A stretch of 50,485 bases of DNA from a bacterium. Lineage in GTDB: Bacteria; Patescibacteriota; Saccharimonadia; Saccharimonadales; Saccharimonadaceae. The notes under the pieces were generated by a model. It did no database searches and was not told where the DNA came from. It worked only from the letters and a program-made list of their open reading frames with translations. Within the stretch, counting starts at the first letter, position 1, and each line of letters opens with the position of its first letter. Both the position numbers and the translations under genes were made by a program. Of this stretch, positions 1-8,898 are shown piece by piece. Location: assembly GCA_027451105.1 (NCBI GenBank), contig DAIDKB010000037.1, positions 1 through 50,485 of the forward strand, given 5' to 3'.

Positions 1-1
1 G

Positions 2-397
2 CTGCTGCCATGGTTTAGCGTGCCTGACCGCCGCCATGACGAATTGGCCGATGAGCTGCGTATTATCGCTCGACGTTGGAAATCAATTGATGTTGACGTA
101 GAAGGCGAGGCGATGTTTGGCCGACACGAAAATATCCCAGTGACCCTACTGGGCGCTAGTGCGCTGCGGGCAATTCATAATAACCTGCTTAACACTGTCA
201 AATTGGTTGGCGGCACATTGCGCGATGAGACATTTGCCGGTGCGCATTATCGGCCGCACGTCGCGCACGACTATAGCCAAGTGGCAACTACAGCCGACAA
301 GCTGATTGTCGACGACTTTTCAGTTGTTGAAAAAATTGATTATGCGCGGGCTAATCGTGAAGTTGTTTCAACCTACAAGCTAGAAGGCACTAAGTGA
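2..397 (+). CDS. 2H phosphoesterase (2'-5' RNA ligase family), 5'-truncated
   Basis: The reading frame is open from base 2, so the gene starts before the window and only its C-terminal 131 residues are present. The part seen resembles the C-terminal half of the LigT/2'-5' RNA ligase-like 2H phosphoesterases: a hydrophobic strand followed by a Pro-His-Val-Ala stretch (second H motif, about base 260) after a segment rich in basic residues. Members hydrolyse or form 2'-5' or cyclic phosphodiester bonds in RNA or nucleotides. The first H motif would lie outside the window, so catalytic completeness cannot be judged. The stop overlaps the tlyA start by 4 bases (GTGA), which suggests translational coupling with an RNA methyltransferase. 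The family call is moderate because only one motif is visible. Confidence 0.55.
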   Translation: MLPWFSVPDRRHDELADELRIIARRWKSIDVDVEGEAMFGRHENIPVTLLGASALRAIHNNLLNTVKLVGGTLRDETFAGAHYRPHVAHDYSQVATTADKLIVDDFSVVEKIDYARANREVVSTYKLEGTK

Positions 398-1119
398 GCA
401 AGCGTCGCCTTGATCAAGAACTGACTATCCGTGGCCTAACGCCGACGCGGTCGCAGTCCGAAAGCTGGATTAAAATGGGCAAGGTGACGGTTGATGGCCG
501 CGTCGTCACAAAACCAGGCCTGGCGGTTAGCGAAGCCTCTAAAATTGAACTTATTACCGACGAGCAATATGTTAGTCGGGCCGGCCTAAAATTAGCATCG
601 GTCGCCAAGATATTAAGCTTAGATTTTCAGGACAAAATCGTCCTGGATGTTGGCAGTAGTACCGGTGGTTTTACGGATTATGCGTTGCAACACGGCGCCA
701 AAAAAGTTTATGCAGTCGATGTTGGCACCGACCAGTTGCATCCTAGTTTGCATGGCCATCCGCGGATTGAACTACACGAAAAAACCGATATTCGCGATTT
801 TAAGATGAATGAGACCCCAGATGTAGTAGTAATCGACGTCAGTTTTATTAGTTTGCAGGCGATTTTGCCGGCGGTTGCCAGGCTGTCTGGTCCGCGGACG
901 ATTATCGCTGCTATGGCCAAGCCACAGTTTGAGGCCGAGCCAAAAGAAGCCAGTAAGGGTGTGATTAAAAATGACACGATGCGTCGCAATATTTTAAAGC
1001 GGCTTGAACAATTTTTGCGTGGACACTTTGTGATTGTCGATAGGGCCGATAGTGAAGTGGCGGGCGCCAAGGGCAACCGCGAACGCTTTTATAAGCTTAT
1101 ACCTAACAAGAATAACTAG
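394..1119 (+). CDS. tlyA: TlyA-family rRNA (cytidine-2'-O)-methyltransferase
   Basis: 241 aa, GTG start overlapping the upstream stop. Residues 3-60 form an S4 RNA-binding domain (RRLDQEL...SWIKMGKVTVDG). From residue about 60 an FtsJ-like Rossmann methyltransferase follows: the SRAGLKL segment, the SAM-binding motif LDVGSSTGGFTD, an acidic VDVG strand, and DVVVIDVSFIS, the family's usual post-motif IV sequence. TlyA proteins 2'-O-methylate cytidines in 16S and/or 23S rRNA, which in other bacteria affects sensitivity to capreomycin-type drugs; the older name 'hemolysin' is misleading. Length and domain order are normal. The stop overlaps the stop of the convergent ychF gene by 4 bases. Confidence 0.92.
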   Translation: MSKRRLDQELTIRGLTPTRSQSESWIKMGKVTVDGRVVTKPGLAVSEASKIELITDEQYVSRAGLKLASVAKILSLDFQDKIVLDVGSSTGGFTDYALQHGAKKVYAVDVGTDQLHPSLHGHPRIELHEKTDIRDFKMNETPDVVVIDVSFISLQAILPAVARLSGPRTIIAAMAKPQFEAEPKEASKGVIKNDTMRRNILKRLEQFLRGHFVIVDRADSEVAGAKGNRERFYKLIPNKNN

Positions 1120-2192
1120 ACGTTAAAGCGGAACTCGACGACATCGCCGGGCTTCATGACGTATTCTTTGCCTTCAGTGCGCATTTTACCGGCAGCCTTG
1201 GCAGCAACTTCAGAGCCGGCAGCAATTAAATCGTCAAAATCAACTACTTGGGCAGCAATAAAGCCCCGCTCGAAATCGGTGTGAATGACACCAGCGGCTT
1301 GTGGAGCAGTGGCGCCTTGTTTGATTGTCCAAGCACGAACTTCTTTGGGGCCAGCGGTCAGGTAGCTTTGCAGACCGAGCGTTTCGTAGCTAGCCTTAAT
1401 CAGTTGTTGCAGACCGGTCTCGTGAACGCCATAGCTTTCGAGCAGCTCGACGGCATCGGCGGCGGGCAAGCCACGCAACTCTTCCTCTAACTTGGCGCAG
1501 ACAAAAATTGATTTGGCTGGCAGGACGAGTTTTGCTAGCTCGGCTTGCTTGGCGGTATCGGACAGGGTGGCCTCATCAACGTTAAAGGCATAAATGACTG
1601 GCTTGGCCGTCAGCAAGTGCAGGTCGCTAATTTGGTCTTCGTTAAGATCTGGCAGTGACGATAGGGTAGTGCCAGCTTCTAGGTGACGCATTAAAGTTTG
1701 CAGGTAGTCGTAGGTCAACTTGGCGGCGGGCTTAGCCTTAATTTCTTTGTTCAACTTTTGCAGACGGGTTTCGATAGTTTGCATATCGGCTAGGATTAGC
1801 TCGGTATTAATGATTTCGATATCGCTTTTTGGGTCAATCCGGTCGTTAACGTGAATAATATCGTTGTTCTCGAAGGCGCGCACAATATGCACAATTGCTT
1901 CACATTGGCGAATATTAGCTAGGAATTTATTACCCAAACCTTCGCCCTTGCTAGCACCGGCAACCAGGCCAGCGATATCAACAAAAGTCACCGTAGCCGG
2001 CAGCAGTTTTTGCGAACCGTAAAGGTCAGCTAGTTTTTGCAAACGGTTATCGGGCACAGCCACGACGCCGGTGTTGGGCTCGATAGTGGCAAAAGGGTAG
2101 TTAGCGGCCAAAATGTTGTTGTCAGTGAGCGCATTAAATAATGTCGACTTGCCGACATTTGGTAAACCAACGATTCCGATAGATAAACTCAT
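1116..2192 (-). CDS. ychF: YchF/Ola1-family P-loop ATPase
   Basis: 358 aa, the normal length for YchF. The N-terminus has the G1 loop [14 protein letters not shown] (residues 8-21), a switch region ending in PNTGVV, G3 [17 protein letters not shown], and the G4-like NVDE in place of NKxD; this change is what gives the family ATP rather than GTP preference. A helical insertion (about 130-200) precedes the C-terminal TGS domain, where [28 protein letters not shown]-type residues are diagnostic. YchF associates with ribosomes and is tied to translation and oxidative-stress responses. A -10 hexamer TATAAT (minus strand, 2205-2200) lies exactly 7 nt before the ATG and there is no ribosome binding site, so the mRNA is predicted to be leaderless. 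Confidence 0.95.
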   Translation of the reverse strand: MSLSIGIVGLPNVGKSTLFNALTDNNILAANYPFATIEPNTGVVAVPDNRLQKLADLYGSQKLLPATVTFVDIAGLVAGASKGEGLGNKFLANIRQCEAIVHIVRAFENNDIIHVNDRIDPKSDIEIINTELILADMQTIETRLQKLNKEIKAKPAAKLTYDYLQTLMRHLEAGTTLSSLPDLNEDQISDLHLLTAKPVIYAFNVDEATLSDTAKQAELAKLVLPAKSIFVCAKLEEELRGLPAADAVELLESYGVHETGLQQLIKASYETLGLQSYLTAGPKEVRAWTIKQGATAPQAAGVIHTDFERGFIAAQVVDFDDLIAAGSEVAAKAAGKMRTEGKEYVMKPGDVVEFRFNV

Positions 2193-2199
2193 TAGCGCT

Positions 2200-2205
2200 A
2201 TTATA
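2200..2205 (-). promoter_or_regulatory. -10 element for a leaderless ychF transcript
   Basis: TATAAT on the minus strand, with 7 nt between it and the ychF ATG. A usual -10 to start-site distance puts the first transcribed base on or beside the A of the start codon. Confidence 0.7.
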
Positions 2206-2243
2206 ACAGAGGTAGCCGATACCTGTCGATAGATATTAGAGCA

Positions 2244-2272
2244 TTGTACGGTTTAGTGTGGTGATTTATACT
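2244..2272 (+). promoter_or_regulatory. Promoter for the TPR/surface-protein genes
   Basis: TTGTAC (2244-2249), a 17-nt spacer and TATACT (2267-2272). The ATG of the downstream gene is 13 nt further on, so the leader would be only about 6 nt. Confidence 0.65.
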
Positions 2273-2285
2273 CATAAGCACTAGC

Positions 2286-2831
2286 ATGAAATTAAAAAAA
2301 TACCTTCCGCATAACTTGCCATCGACTATTACTTGGCTGTTGTCGCTTATCTTGATAATTGGCGGTATATATTATTTTTATTCAGTTCAAAAAAATAATT
2401 CGGTTGCTAGGAAGCCGGCGGATAATGCGTCTACTAGCTCAAGCTCTGAGGCTGCGGTTACAAAAACACAGACACAGCTTGATGCCATGGCTAGTAAAGG
2501 CGATGTGACTGGATCACTTAAGGCTTACGATAGCGCCATCGCGTCGGCCAGTGATGCGACCGCAAAGCGTGAACTATTGCTTTATAAGGCAACAGTTGCT
2601 TTGAACAACAAACAATATGACGTTGCCCTGGCTGCAGCCCAAGCGGCCGATAGCATTAAAAGTGACTTTAATACATTAAGCGCTGAAGCCGAGTCCTATG
2701 ACGGTATGAACAATTATGCCAAGGCGATAGAGTATTACCAAAAAGCAGCTGACGATCCGACAGAATTTAATTTTGATAAACCTTTCTATCAATCAAGGAT
2801 TGCAGAGCTAAAGAAGGTGATTAATGAATAA
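2286..2831 (+). CDS. Membrane-anchored TPR-like protein
   Basis: 181 aa. A short basic N-terminus is followed by one membrane segment (residues about 14-33), a Ser/Ala-rich linker (45-60), and an alpha-helical outward region containing TPR-like repeats: AKRELLLYKATVALNNKQYD and a second copy near NNYAKAIEYYQKAADDP. No catalytic motif is seen. TPRs usually hold partner proteins. It overlaps the next gene, a large secreted protein, by 8 bases, so the two are probably translated together. A scaffold or assembly role for the neighbouring surface proteins or pili is inference. The specific family is not recognised. Confidence 0.7.
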   Translation: MKLKKYLPHNLPSTITWLLSLILIIGGIYYFYSVQKNNSVARKPADNASTSSSSEAAVTKTQTQLDAMASKGDVTGSLKAYDSAIASASDATAKRELLLYKATVALNNKQYDVALAAAQAADSIKSDFNTLSAEAESYDGMNNYAKAIEYYQKAADDPTEFNFDKPFYQSRIAELKKVINE

Positions 2832-4776
2832 GCACCGAATCTTAAGGATACTAACGCTATTGTTGCTTTGTGTTGGTATTACAATCGGTCCGACTGTCAG
2901 TAGCGTATATGCTGCCGAAACACACTGGGGAAGGGCCGAAGGTTATGGCTATTTTTCGGGTAATCTCTATCCGTGGGGATATAATCCCGGAACTTGGCCC
3001 GATAACGGATATGTGCTACCGCCTATATATAATGGGGCTGCTATCCCTTCGAGTGTCACGGACAACATTGACGCCGATAAACTACTCAATTTTTTAAAAA
3101 ATACTTATAACGGCGATCAGTCGTACAGTAGGGCAGCTATGGTGTCATTTATCGTGCATACGATGCTGGGCGTAGACGGTGCGAATGCCTCAAGAACTGT
3201 CAGCTCGACAGACTGGCAGGATTTAAGTGATCGCTTGCATGGCCCAGTCATTACTATAAATGTTGAAGAACATCAAACATTCAGAAATACGTTCCATCAG
3301 ACTTCAAGTATGAAAGTTGGAGGAATAGTGGATAGAACACAAGACGCTCAGGATGTCGGCTGGGCGAAATCCGGCCAACGCGGTCAGGCGGTTGTTATAA
3401 AGAATAATGGAACGGCCGTCTACGCATTATTTGTCAGTTGTGCAAATCCAGACGGCAGCTTGAGTAATGGTATACCCGAAGCACCGCCACCGTCGCATTA
3501 TTATCTGACGCCAACTGTAAAAAATGTCAATCCATCTGGCGTGGTTGAGTCGGGGACAACCATCACGGTTATGCCTAATGTTAATAATTCTGGCAACAGA
3601 AATAGCGACGCCGCCCCATGGCAAGTTTCTAGATTTTATTTACCATCTGGTCAGCCTGCACCGGTTGCATCATCCGACAGTACTAAGAGCCCAGCTGAAT
3701 ATTATGGCAATGGCCTAGTATCGCTAGGCGGTGATGCGGGCGGAATATTTGCGCCAGGCGATACTAACCCCGGGACACAGACCGATACAGTAGGCGATCA
3801 GGGTGTAGGTACTCAGGTGTGTTATGCCGTGTCGGTTCAAAAATACACCGATGATCCTGCGACTACTGATTGGCGCCATAGCGCACCGACGTGTATAAAA
3901 ATTGGTAAACGACCAAAGACTCAGGTTTGGGGCGGAGATTTAATTGACTCTGGGTCTGTTAGCACTGGTACTGTTAATAAAACTATTGGCGGTACGGTCT
4001 ATACATTTGGTAGTTGGATTGAGTACGGCATATTTGCAGTCAATAGCATTACTGGCACCGGCTCCGGATCGGCATATGCAGGATCTGGTTTAGCTAATGC
4101 TAGTAACTGTAATGAGAGCAAACTAAGCTTCGTTAACTCAACAACATCTGGTGCTTGCGCTTCCGGAACGGTAATTGGAAATTACACAAACTCACCATCA
4201 ATGCCCAATGTAAGCGTTAGTTTTCCGGTGACCGGCAGTACACCTCAGATTAATAGTGGTGATTTGTCGGGTTCGTCAAGTTCAGGTGTTTTTACTAGTA
4301 ATGGCGTCACGCTGAGTGGCGGAAATATTCAAAAAGGCAGGTGGGTTGTCATTAATGCGCCGGGTGCCGATATTACAATTGATGGTAATATCACCTACAG
4401 TCCAAGTATGATGCATTCGTTGAGCGACATTCCTCAGGTGGTTATTATTGCCAACAACATCAATATTACGGCAAAAGTTACTCAGGTAGATGCTTGGCTG
4501 ATTGCTAAAAATAATCTAAATACCTGCTCAGACGTCACTAATAACCTCGACTCGACTGTTTGCAATAATCAGCTAACCGTTAACGGACCCGTGGCGGTCG
4601 GTAAGCTTTACTTACGCCGCACGGCTGGTTCGGGTACTGGATCCGATCACAGCGGTGACCCGGCTGAGGTATTTAACTTGCGCCCCGATGCTTACATGTG
4701 GGCTAGCCTGCGCGCGGCTGGTACTGGCAACCGCATCCAAACAGTTGAAACTATCGAGTTGCCGCCACGGTTATAG
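2824..4776 (+). CDS. Large secreted surface protein, paralogue 1
   Basis: 650 aa with a clear signal peptide: basic start, hydrophobic core (residues 7-27) and probable cleavage after VYA-A (about residue 31). The mature protein is rich in Ser, Thr, Gly and Asn and begins with an aromatic-rich region. A middle part (about 225-370) looks like DUF11/Ig-like repeats, with strands such as TPTVKNVNPSGVVESGTTITV. The C-terminal ~280 residues are shared almost segment by segment with the next gene: GGDLI, GSWIEYGIFAV, a Cys pair around NCNESKLSF and SGAC, GRWVVINAPGADITI, IPQVVIIANNINI and NLRPDAYMWASLR. The rhythm of the last part suggests a beta-solenoid (inference). There is no LPxTG signal or C-terminal membrane anchor. 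The adjacent type IV pilus locus makes an adhesin or pilus-associated role plausible but unproven. Confidence 0.75.
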   Translation: MNKHRILRILTLLLLCVGITIGPTVSSVYAAETHWGRAEGYGYFSGNLYPWGYNPGTWPDNGYVLPPIYNGAAIPSSVTDNIDADKLLNFLKNTYNGDQSYSRAAMVSFIVHTMLGVDGANASRTVSSTDWQDLSDRLHGPVITINVEEHQTFRNTFHQTSSMKVGGIVDRTQDAQDVGWAKSGQRGQAVVIKNNGTAVYALFVSCANPDGSLSNGIPEAPPPSHYYLTPTVKNVNPSGVVESGTTITVMPNVNNSGNRNSDAAPWQVSRFYLPSGQPAPVASSDSTKSPAEYYGNGLVSLGGDAGGIFAPGDTNPGTQTDTVGDQGVGTQVCYAVSVQKYTDDPATTDWRHSAPTCIKIGKRPKTQVWGGDLIDSGSVSTGTVNKTIGGTVYTFGSWIEYGIFAVNSITGTGSGSAYAGSGLANASNCNESKLSFVNSTTSGACASGTVIGNYTNSPSMPNVSVSFPVTGSTPQINSGDLSGSSSSGVFTSNGVTLSGGNIQKGRWVVINAPGADITIDGNITYSPSMMHSLSDIPQVVIIANNINITAKVTQVDAWLIAKNNLNTCSDVTNNLDSTVCNNQLTVNGPVAVGKLYLRRTAGSGTGSDHSGDPAEVFNLRPDAYMWASLRAAGTGNRIQTVETIELPPRL

Positions 4777-4795
4777 TCTGCAATAATAAGTTCAA

Positions 4796-4825
4796 TTGCT
4801 ATAAGCGTTAGCTGTTTGGTATGAT
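4796..4825 (+). promoter_or_regulatory. Promoter for the second surface-protein gene
   Basis: TTGCTA (4796-4801), an 18-nt spacer and TATGAT (4820-4825), 10 nt before the ATG at 4836. The ATG at 4821 lies inside the -10 element, so it cannot be the start of a transcript made from this promoter. Confidence 0.6.
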
Positions 4826-4835
4826 AACAGTAGCC

Positions 4836-7067
4836 ATGTCACGCAAATTTTTATCACATAATCCAAGACGTAGGATATTGCACGCCGCAATGTTTACAGC
4901 TGTTTTACTGGTGATAGGGCTGAGCTCGGTATTATTTACTTCAAAAGTTGTCCATGCTGGTGGTGTTGGTGGTGGTGGTAGTGGTAGCGGCGGCGGCAGT
5001 GGTGGCTATAGAAGTGCCAATGGTTGGGGATGGGCGCAATATGCTGTTTCTGGCGGTGGTCCAACGGCTTATACCCTGGGAACTGCTAGCTGGGCTAGTA
5101 TACGCAATACTTGTTCCGACGCTAATTCGGTCATTACGTTCGTGGCCCTTAATGCGTCTAAGCAGGCGCGCGTTTACCAAGACACAGGATGGGAAGGTAA
5201 GAACTTTGGTGAATGGTGGTCGACGCACTATGGGCCTCTACCTGCCCACCGAGAGTCCGGTGGCACGGCTGATGGCGGCTCATTTATATCATCAAGCTCG
5301 GCGCAATGGGCGTTTAATCAACTTGGTGCGTATGGTGTCAGCACGGCGGGTTATACATTTGGTAGGAACGTTGCTTGGTTTTGTTGGGACTATAAACCGC
5401 AGGGCTACAGCCTGAGCGCCGCTAGTATGGCTGACCACACTTCTGCTAAGCCAGGCGACACGATTACCTGGTCGCATACTCTGGCGAATAATGGACCAGG
5501 GGCAACTACTCAAAATACTCACAGCAACGTCGGTATGAGCGGTTTTTCGAATGGCTGGGGTAATCCGTCGGTTGAATATAGTCCTGGCGATACGCCGGCC
5601 GGCGCTGGAGTTGGGGTTATTAGGAATAGTTTTTCATATAATATTTATGGCGTTCAGCAGGCTGATGTCGGTAATACCCTGTGCGAATGGGTTCAGTATG
5701 ATCCGGTTGATTCTGCGGGTAATCGTAACGGTAGGGGTATCCCGGCATGTGTATCAATTCCTTATGGCTACACGCTAACGCCCAATACTAATGTTGATTT
5801 GAGCGGAACGGTTGAGGCTAATAGTACGGTCAATGTTACGCCAACGATATCTAATGCTGGGCCGACTAAAAGTCAGTCAGTTCAATGGCAAGTTACGCAA
5901 ATAGTTGTGCAACCGGGCGCGGGTGTGCCGAATGCTGGGGGTGGTACCTCGAACGTCTCTGTTACACCGTGCGGTACTTATTTTAAGAGCCTACCACAAG
6001 CAACTTGTTCGACGATTGCAAGTGGTAATTCGGTAATTGATCCATCGGGTAGCGTTCTAAGCGGCAGCGCGCTGTCAACAAGTTCCGTAGTGATTGGCGA
6101 TTATCCTGTTGGTACCAAGGTTTGTTACGCAACATCGGTGCAGCCATATTCCAGTTCGACGACCGACTGGCGTCATTCGGCTCCAGTTTGTTTGATAATA
6201 GGGTTAAAGCCAAAGGTCCAGGTGATTGGCGGTGATTTAATGGCCAATTCGGTCAACACTAGTGCGACACGCAAAAGCTTTTTGGGCACCGACTATACTT
6301 TTGGTAGCTGGATAGAATACGGTATATTTGCTGTTGGTAATATCTATGGGGCAGCGTCTGGATCGGCCTATTCTGGCTCGGGATTGGCGAATGCTAACAA
6401 CTGTATTGAAAGCAAGCTAAGCTTTGCCGATTCGACAGCATCGGGTGTCTGCTCGTCAACAACTGCCATCGGTAATTATGCCAATTCAAATTCAATACCT
6501 GATGTTGGCGCTAGCTTCCCGGCCTCTGGGGCGCCGTCAATTGGTAGTGGTGACTTATCTGTCCAGTCAAAGTCGGGTGTCTTTACTACCAGCGGCGTCA
6601 CGCTAAGTGGCGGTAATATCCAACAGGGTCGTTGGGTAGTCATTAACGCCCCTGGCGCCGACGTCACGATTAATGGCGACATTACTTATACAAATGGTCA
6701 GCTGCATTCGCTCGGCGATATTCCCCAGGTTGTTATTATTGCTAACAACATCAATATCACGAGTAACGTCAAGCAGATTGACGCTTGGCTGATTGCTAAA
6801 AGTAGCCTTAACACCTGTTCGGACGTAATCGGTAATCTAAGTTCTGATCTTTGTAATAACCAGCTAATCGTTAACGGACCAGTGGCAGCTGGAAAATTGT
6901 ACCTGCGTCGTACCGCCGGATCGGGTAGTGGCCCTGATCACAGTGGTGACCCTGCCGAAATATTTAACTTGCGTCCAGACGCATACATGTGGGCTAGCTT
7001 GCGCGCCACCGGTGGCGGTAATCGCATTCAAACGGTTTATACGACCGAACTGCCGCCTCGATTATAA
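4836..7067 (+). CDS. Large secreted surface protein, paralogue 2
   Basis: 743 aa from the ATG at 4836, chosen because the upstream in-frame ATG at 4821 overlaps the -10 box. It has a basic N-terminus, a hydrophobic signal segment (about residues 16-36) with probable cleavage near VVHA, and then a Gly/Ser-rich low-complexity stretch (about 40-58). Two or more DUF11/Ig-like domains follow, for example ADHTSAKPGDTITWSHTLAN and a later ANSTVNVTPTISNAGPT. The last ~280 residues match paralogue 1 closely, including the paired Cys, the VVIIANNINIT strand, DAWLIAK and the ending TELPPRL. No sortase signal or membrane anchor is seen. The tandem duplication with divergent N-terminal halves looks like diversification of an exposed surface protein. 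Confidence 0.75.
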   Translation: MSRKFLSHNPRRRILHAAMFTAVLLVIGLSSVLFTSKVVHAGGVGGGGSGSGGGSGGYRSANGWGWAQYAVSGGGPTAYTLGTASWASIRNTCSDANSVITFVALNASKQARVYQDTGWEGKNFGEWWSTHYGPLPAHRESGGTADGGSFISSSSAQWAFNQLGAYGVSTAGYTFGRNVAWFCWDYKPQGYSLSAASMADHTSAKPGDTITWSHTLANNGPGATTQNTHSNVGMSGFSNGWGNPSVEYSPGDTPAGAGVGVIRNSFSYNIYGVQQADVGNTLCEWVQYDPVDSAGNRNGRGIPACVSIPYGYTLTPNTNVDLSGTVEANSTVNVTPTISNAGPTKSQSVQWQVTQIVVQPGAGVPNAGGGTSNVSVTPCGTYFKSLPQATCSTIASGNSVIDPSGSVLSGSALSTSSVVIGDYPVGTKVCYATSVQPYSSSTTDWRHSAPVCLIIGLKPKVQVIGGDLMANSVNTSATRKSFLGTDYTFGSWIEYGIFAVGNIYGAASGSAYSGSGLANANNCIESKLSFADSTASGVCSSTTAIGNYANSNSIPDVGASFPASGAPSIGSGDLSVQSKSGVFTTSGVTLSGGNIQQGRWVVINAPGADVTINGDITYTNGQLHSLGDIPQVVIIANNINITSNVKQIDAWLIAKSSLNTCSDVIGNLSSDLCNNQLIVNGPVAAGKLYLRRTAGSGSGPDHSGDPAEIFNLRPDAYMWASLRATGGGNRIQTVYTTELPPRL

Positions 7068-7083
7068 TCCGCGATTTTACAGC

Positions 7084-7113
7084 TTGCTTTTAACGCTAAT
7101 GCTTCTGTATAAT
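7084..7113 (+). promoter_or_regulatory. Promoter of the type IV pilus operon
   Basis: TTGCTT (7084-7089), an 18-nt spacer and consensus TATAAT (7108-7113), 10 nt before the preferred pilM ATG at 7124. The layout is the same as for the gene at 4836. Confidence 0.7.
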
Positions 7114-7123
7114 GATAGGCAAT

Positions 7124-8170
7124 ATGGCATTACTAAAAGGAGTGGGCAGCTTTTTCGCACTAGACATTGGAACCAACGCCGTTAGGGTGGTTCAGTTGTC
7201 TTCGACCGGTGCTGATAGTTGGAGCCTGCAGCACTACGGCTACGCGCCAGTTGACGAAAAGACTAGTGCGAGTGACTCGCCTGAAAGTCGCCACCGCCTT
7301 GGTGAAATCATCATGACTGCAATCGGTCAAAGTGGTATCAAGGAAAAAGATATTGTGATTGGCTTGCCATCAAGCAAGACTTTTACGACTGTTATCGACG
7401 TACCGATGATGGGCGAGGCCGAACTACGCAGTACGATTAAGTATCAAGTTGATCAGTATATCCCAATGTCGGTTGACGAGGCTAAAGTCGACTGGGCGCT
7501 ATTAGGTCAGTCACTGCACGATGCCAAGCAGCAGGAGGTTTTACTGGCAAGCACCTCTAACGCCTTTGCTGAAGAGCGCCTAGAGTTTATCGAAAGTCTT
7601 GGTCTAAACGTAATTGCGGCCGAACCAGACCCAATTGCGATGATTCGCTCACTGCTGCCGAGTGGTATCAAGGACGCCCGTCTAATTATTGATGTAGGCG
7701 AGCAGTCAACCGACCTTGCGATTACCTTTGGCGACACGCCACGACTTGTCCGTACTATCCCAACCGGTATCCGTTCGCTTATTAAGGCCGCTGTTCAAAA
7801 TCTAAATGTCCAGGATGATCAAGCTCGCCAGTTTATTTTGAAGTTTGGTTTAGCACCAGACCGACTTGAGGGTCAGGTTTATCGGGCAATCGAAGGTACT
7901 TTAGACAACTTTGCGGCTGAACTTGTTAAATCAATTAAGTTTTTCCAGACTCGTTATCCAAACACGCCAGTTGGTGGTATTTTGTTGTCTGGTTTTGGCG
8001 CCGTTGTGCCGCAATTTGGTGAGTATGTAACAGCCAAAACCGGGGTGCCGTCTAGTGTTGCCAACCCTTGGCAAAAGGTGCGCGTTGCTCAGGCTGACCA
8101 GCAAAAATTAGGTACAGTTGCCTCTGAATTTGCCACTGTCATTGGCTTGGCGCAGCGGAGGAATAAGTAA
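7124..8170 (+). CDS. pilM: PilM, type IV pilus inner-membrane platform (actin-like)
   Basis: 348 aa from ATG 7124; the earlier in-frame ATG at 7112 overlaps the -10 hexamer. It is an actin-like ATPase fold: the N-terminal phosphate-1 loop FFALDIGTNAVRVVQL, then an SHS2/1C-like domain with VIGLPSSKTFTTVIDVPMM and the conserved ELRSTIKYQVDQYIPMSVDEAKVDW. A second phosphate loop IDVGEQSTDLAI follows and the adenosine-site glycines GGILLSGFGAVVPQF lie near the C-terminus. PilM is cytoplasmic and binds the N-terminus of PilN to link the PilB/PilC motor to the membrane. It is the first gene of the pilM-N-O-P-like-B-T-C run. Confidence 0.93.
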   Translation: MALLKGVGSFFALDIGTNAVRVVQLSSTGADSWSLQHYGYAPVDEKTSASDSPESRHRLGEIIMTAIGQSGIKEKDIVIGLPSSKTFTTVIDVPMMGEAELRSTIKYQVDQYIPMSVDEAKVDWALLGQSLHDAKQQEVLLASTSNAFAEERLEFIESLGLNVIAAEPDPIAMIRSLLPSGIKDARLIIDVGEQSTDLAITFGDTPRLVRTIPTGIRSLIKAAVQNLNVQDDQARQFILKFGLAPDRLEGQVYRAIEGTLDNFAAELVKSIKFFQTRYPNTPVGGILLSGFGAVVPQFGEYVTAKTGVPSSVANPWQKVRVAQADQQKLGTVASEFATVIGLAQRRNK

Positions 8171-8171
8171 A

Positions 8172-8897
8172 ATGATTGAAATCAACCTTATACCTGATGT
8201 CAAGCAAGAGCTTATCAAGGCGCAGCACATTCGCTCGGCTGTCATATCGGTAACTATCCTGATTGGACTGGCGTCGGTCGCTATTGTGACCCTGCTGGCT
8301 ATCTATGCCTTCGGCGTTCAGACGGTGCGCAGCGCACTAGCTGACGACTCTATTAAAAAGGGTAGTGCACAGCTTGCCGCAGTGCCTGACCTGTCGAAGA
8401 CTTTGACGATTCAGAACCAGTTAACCATGATATCGACAATCCACGATTCGACCAAGATTGACTCGCGGCTATTTGACGTTTTGCAAGAAATTATTCCGCC
8501 AGCTCCAAACGATGTTCAGATCTCAACCTTTAAAATTGACTCGTCGGCTGACCAGATCACAATTGATGGCCAGGCGGTCAATAGCTACGCCGCTGTCGAA
8601 GTCTTTAAAAAGACAATTGAAGGCGCTCAAGTTAGCTATTCGGACGGCAAGACTACTCAAACGGTGCCTTTGGCGACTAATGTCAGTACTAGCAACACTA
8701 GTTACGGTGAAGATGCTAGTGGCGTAAAGGTTTTGCGCTTTACGATCGGTTTCAGCTACGCGCCAGAACTACTGTCGCCGCTATCGCAGAATGTTAAGGT
8801 TACGATTGCTAATCAAGGTAATGCCACCGATTCATACCTTGGCGTTCCAACCAGCATATTTGTTGACCGCGCTAAAGATCTAGGGGGAACTAACTAA
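8172..8897 (+). CDS. pilN: PilN-like type IV pilus assembly protein
   Basis: 241 aa. I place the start at ATG 8172, one base after the pilM stop, behind GGAGG (8157-8161); this start exposes the hallmark PilN N-terminus MIEINLIPD, which binds PilM. One membrane segment follows (about residues 24-50). A ferredoxin-like extracytoplasmic domain comes next (RLFDVLQEIIPPAPNDVQISTFKID). A low-complexity Thr/Ser-rich stretch around SDGKTTQTVPLATNVSTSNT is unusual for PilN. It partners the following PilO-like protein in the alignment complex. The call rests on motif, membrane topology and gene order. Confidence 0.85.
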   Translation: MIEINLIPDVKQELIKAQHIRSAVISVTILIGLASVAIVTLLAIYAFGVQTVRSALADDSIKKGSAQLAAVPDLSKTLTIQNQLTMISTIHDSTKIDSRLFDVLQEIIPPAPNDVQISTFKIDSSADQITIDGQAVNSYAAVEVFKKTIEGAQVSYSDGKTTQTVPLATNVSTSNTSYGEDASGVKVLRFTIGFSYAPELLSPLSQNVKVTIANQGNATDSYLGVPTSIFVDRAKDLGGTN

Positions 8898-8898
8898 T

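Noticed and set aside
4948-5415. Val/Ala-rich 155-aa frame
   Set aside because: It is an out-of-frame reading of the Gly-rich repeat of the secreted protein at 4836.
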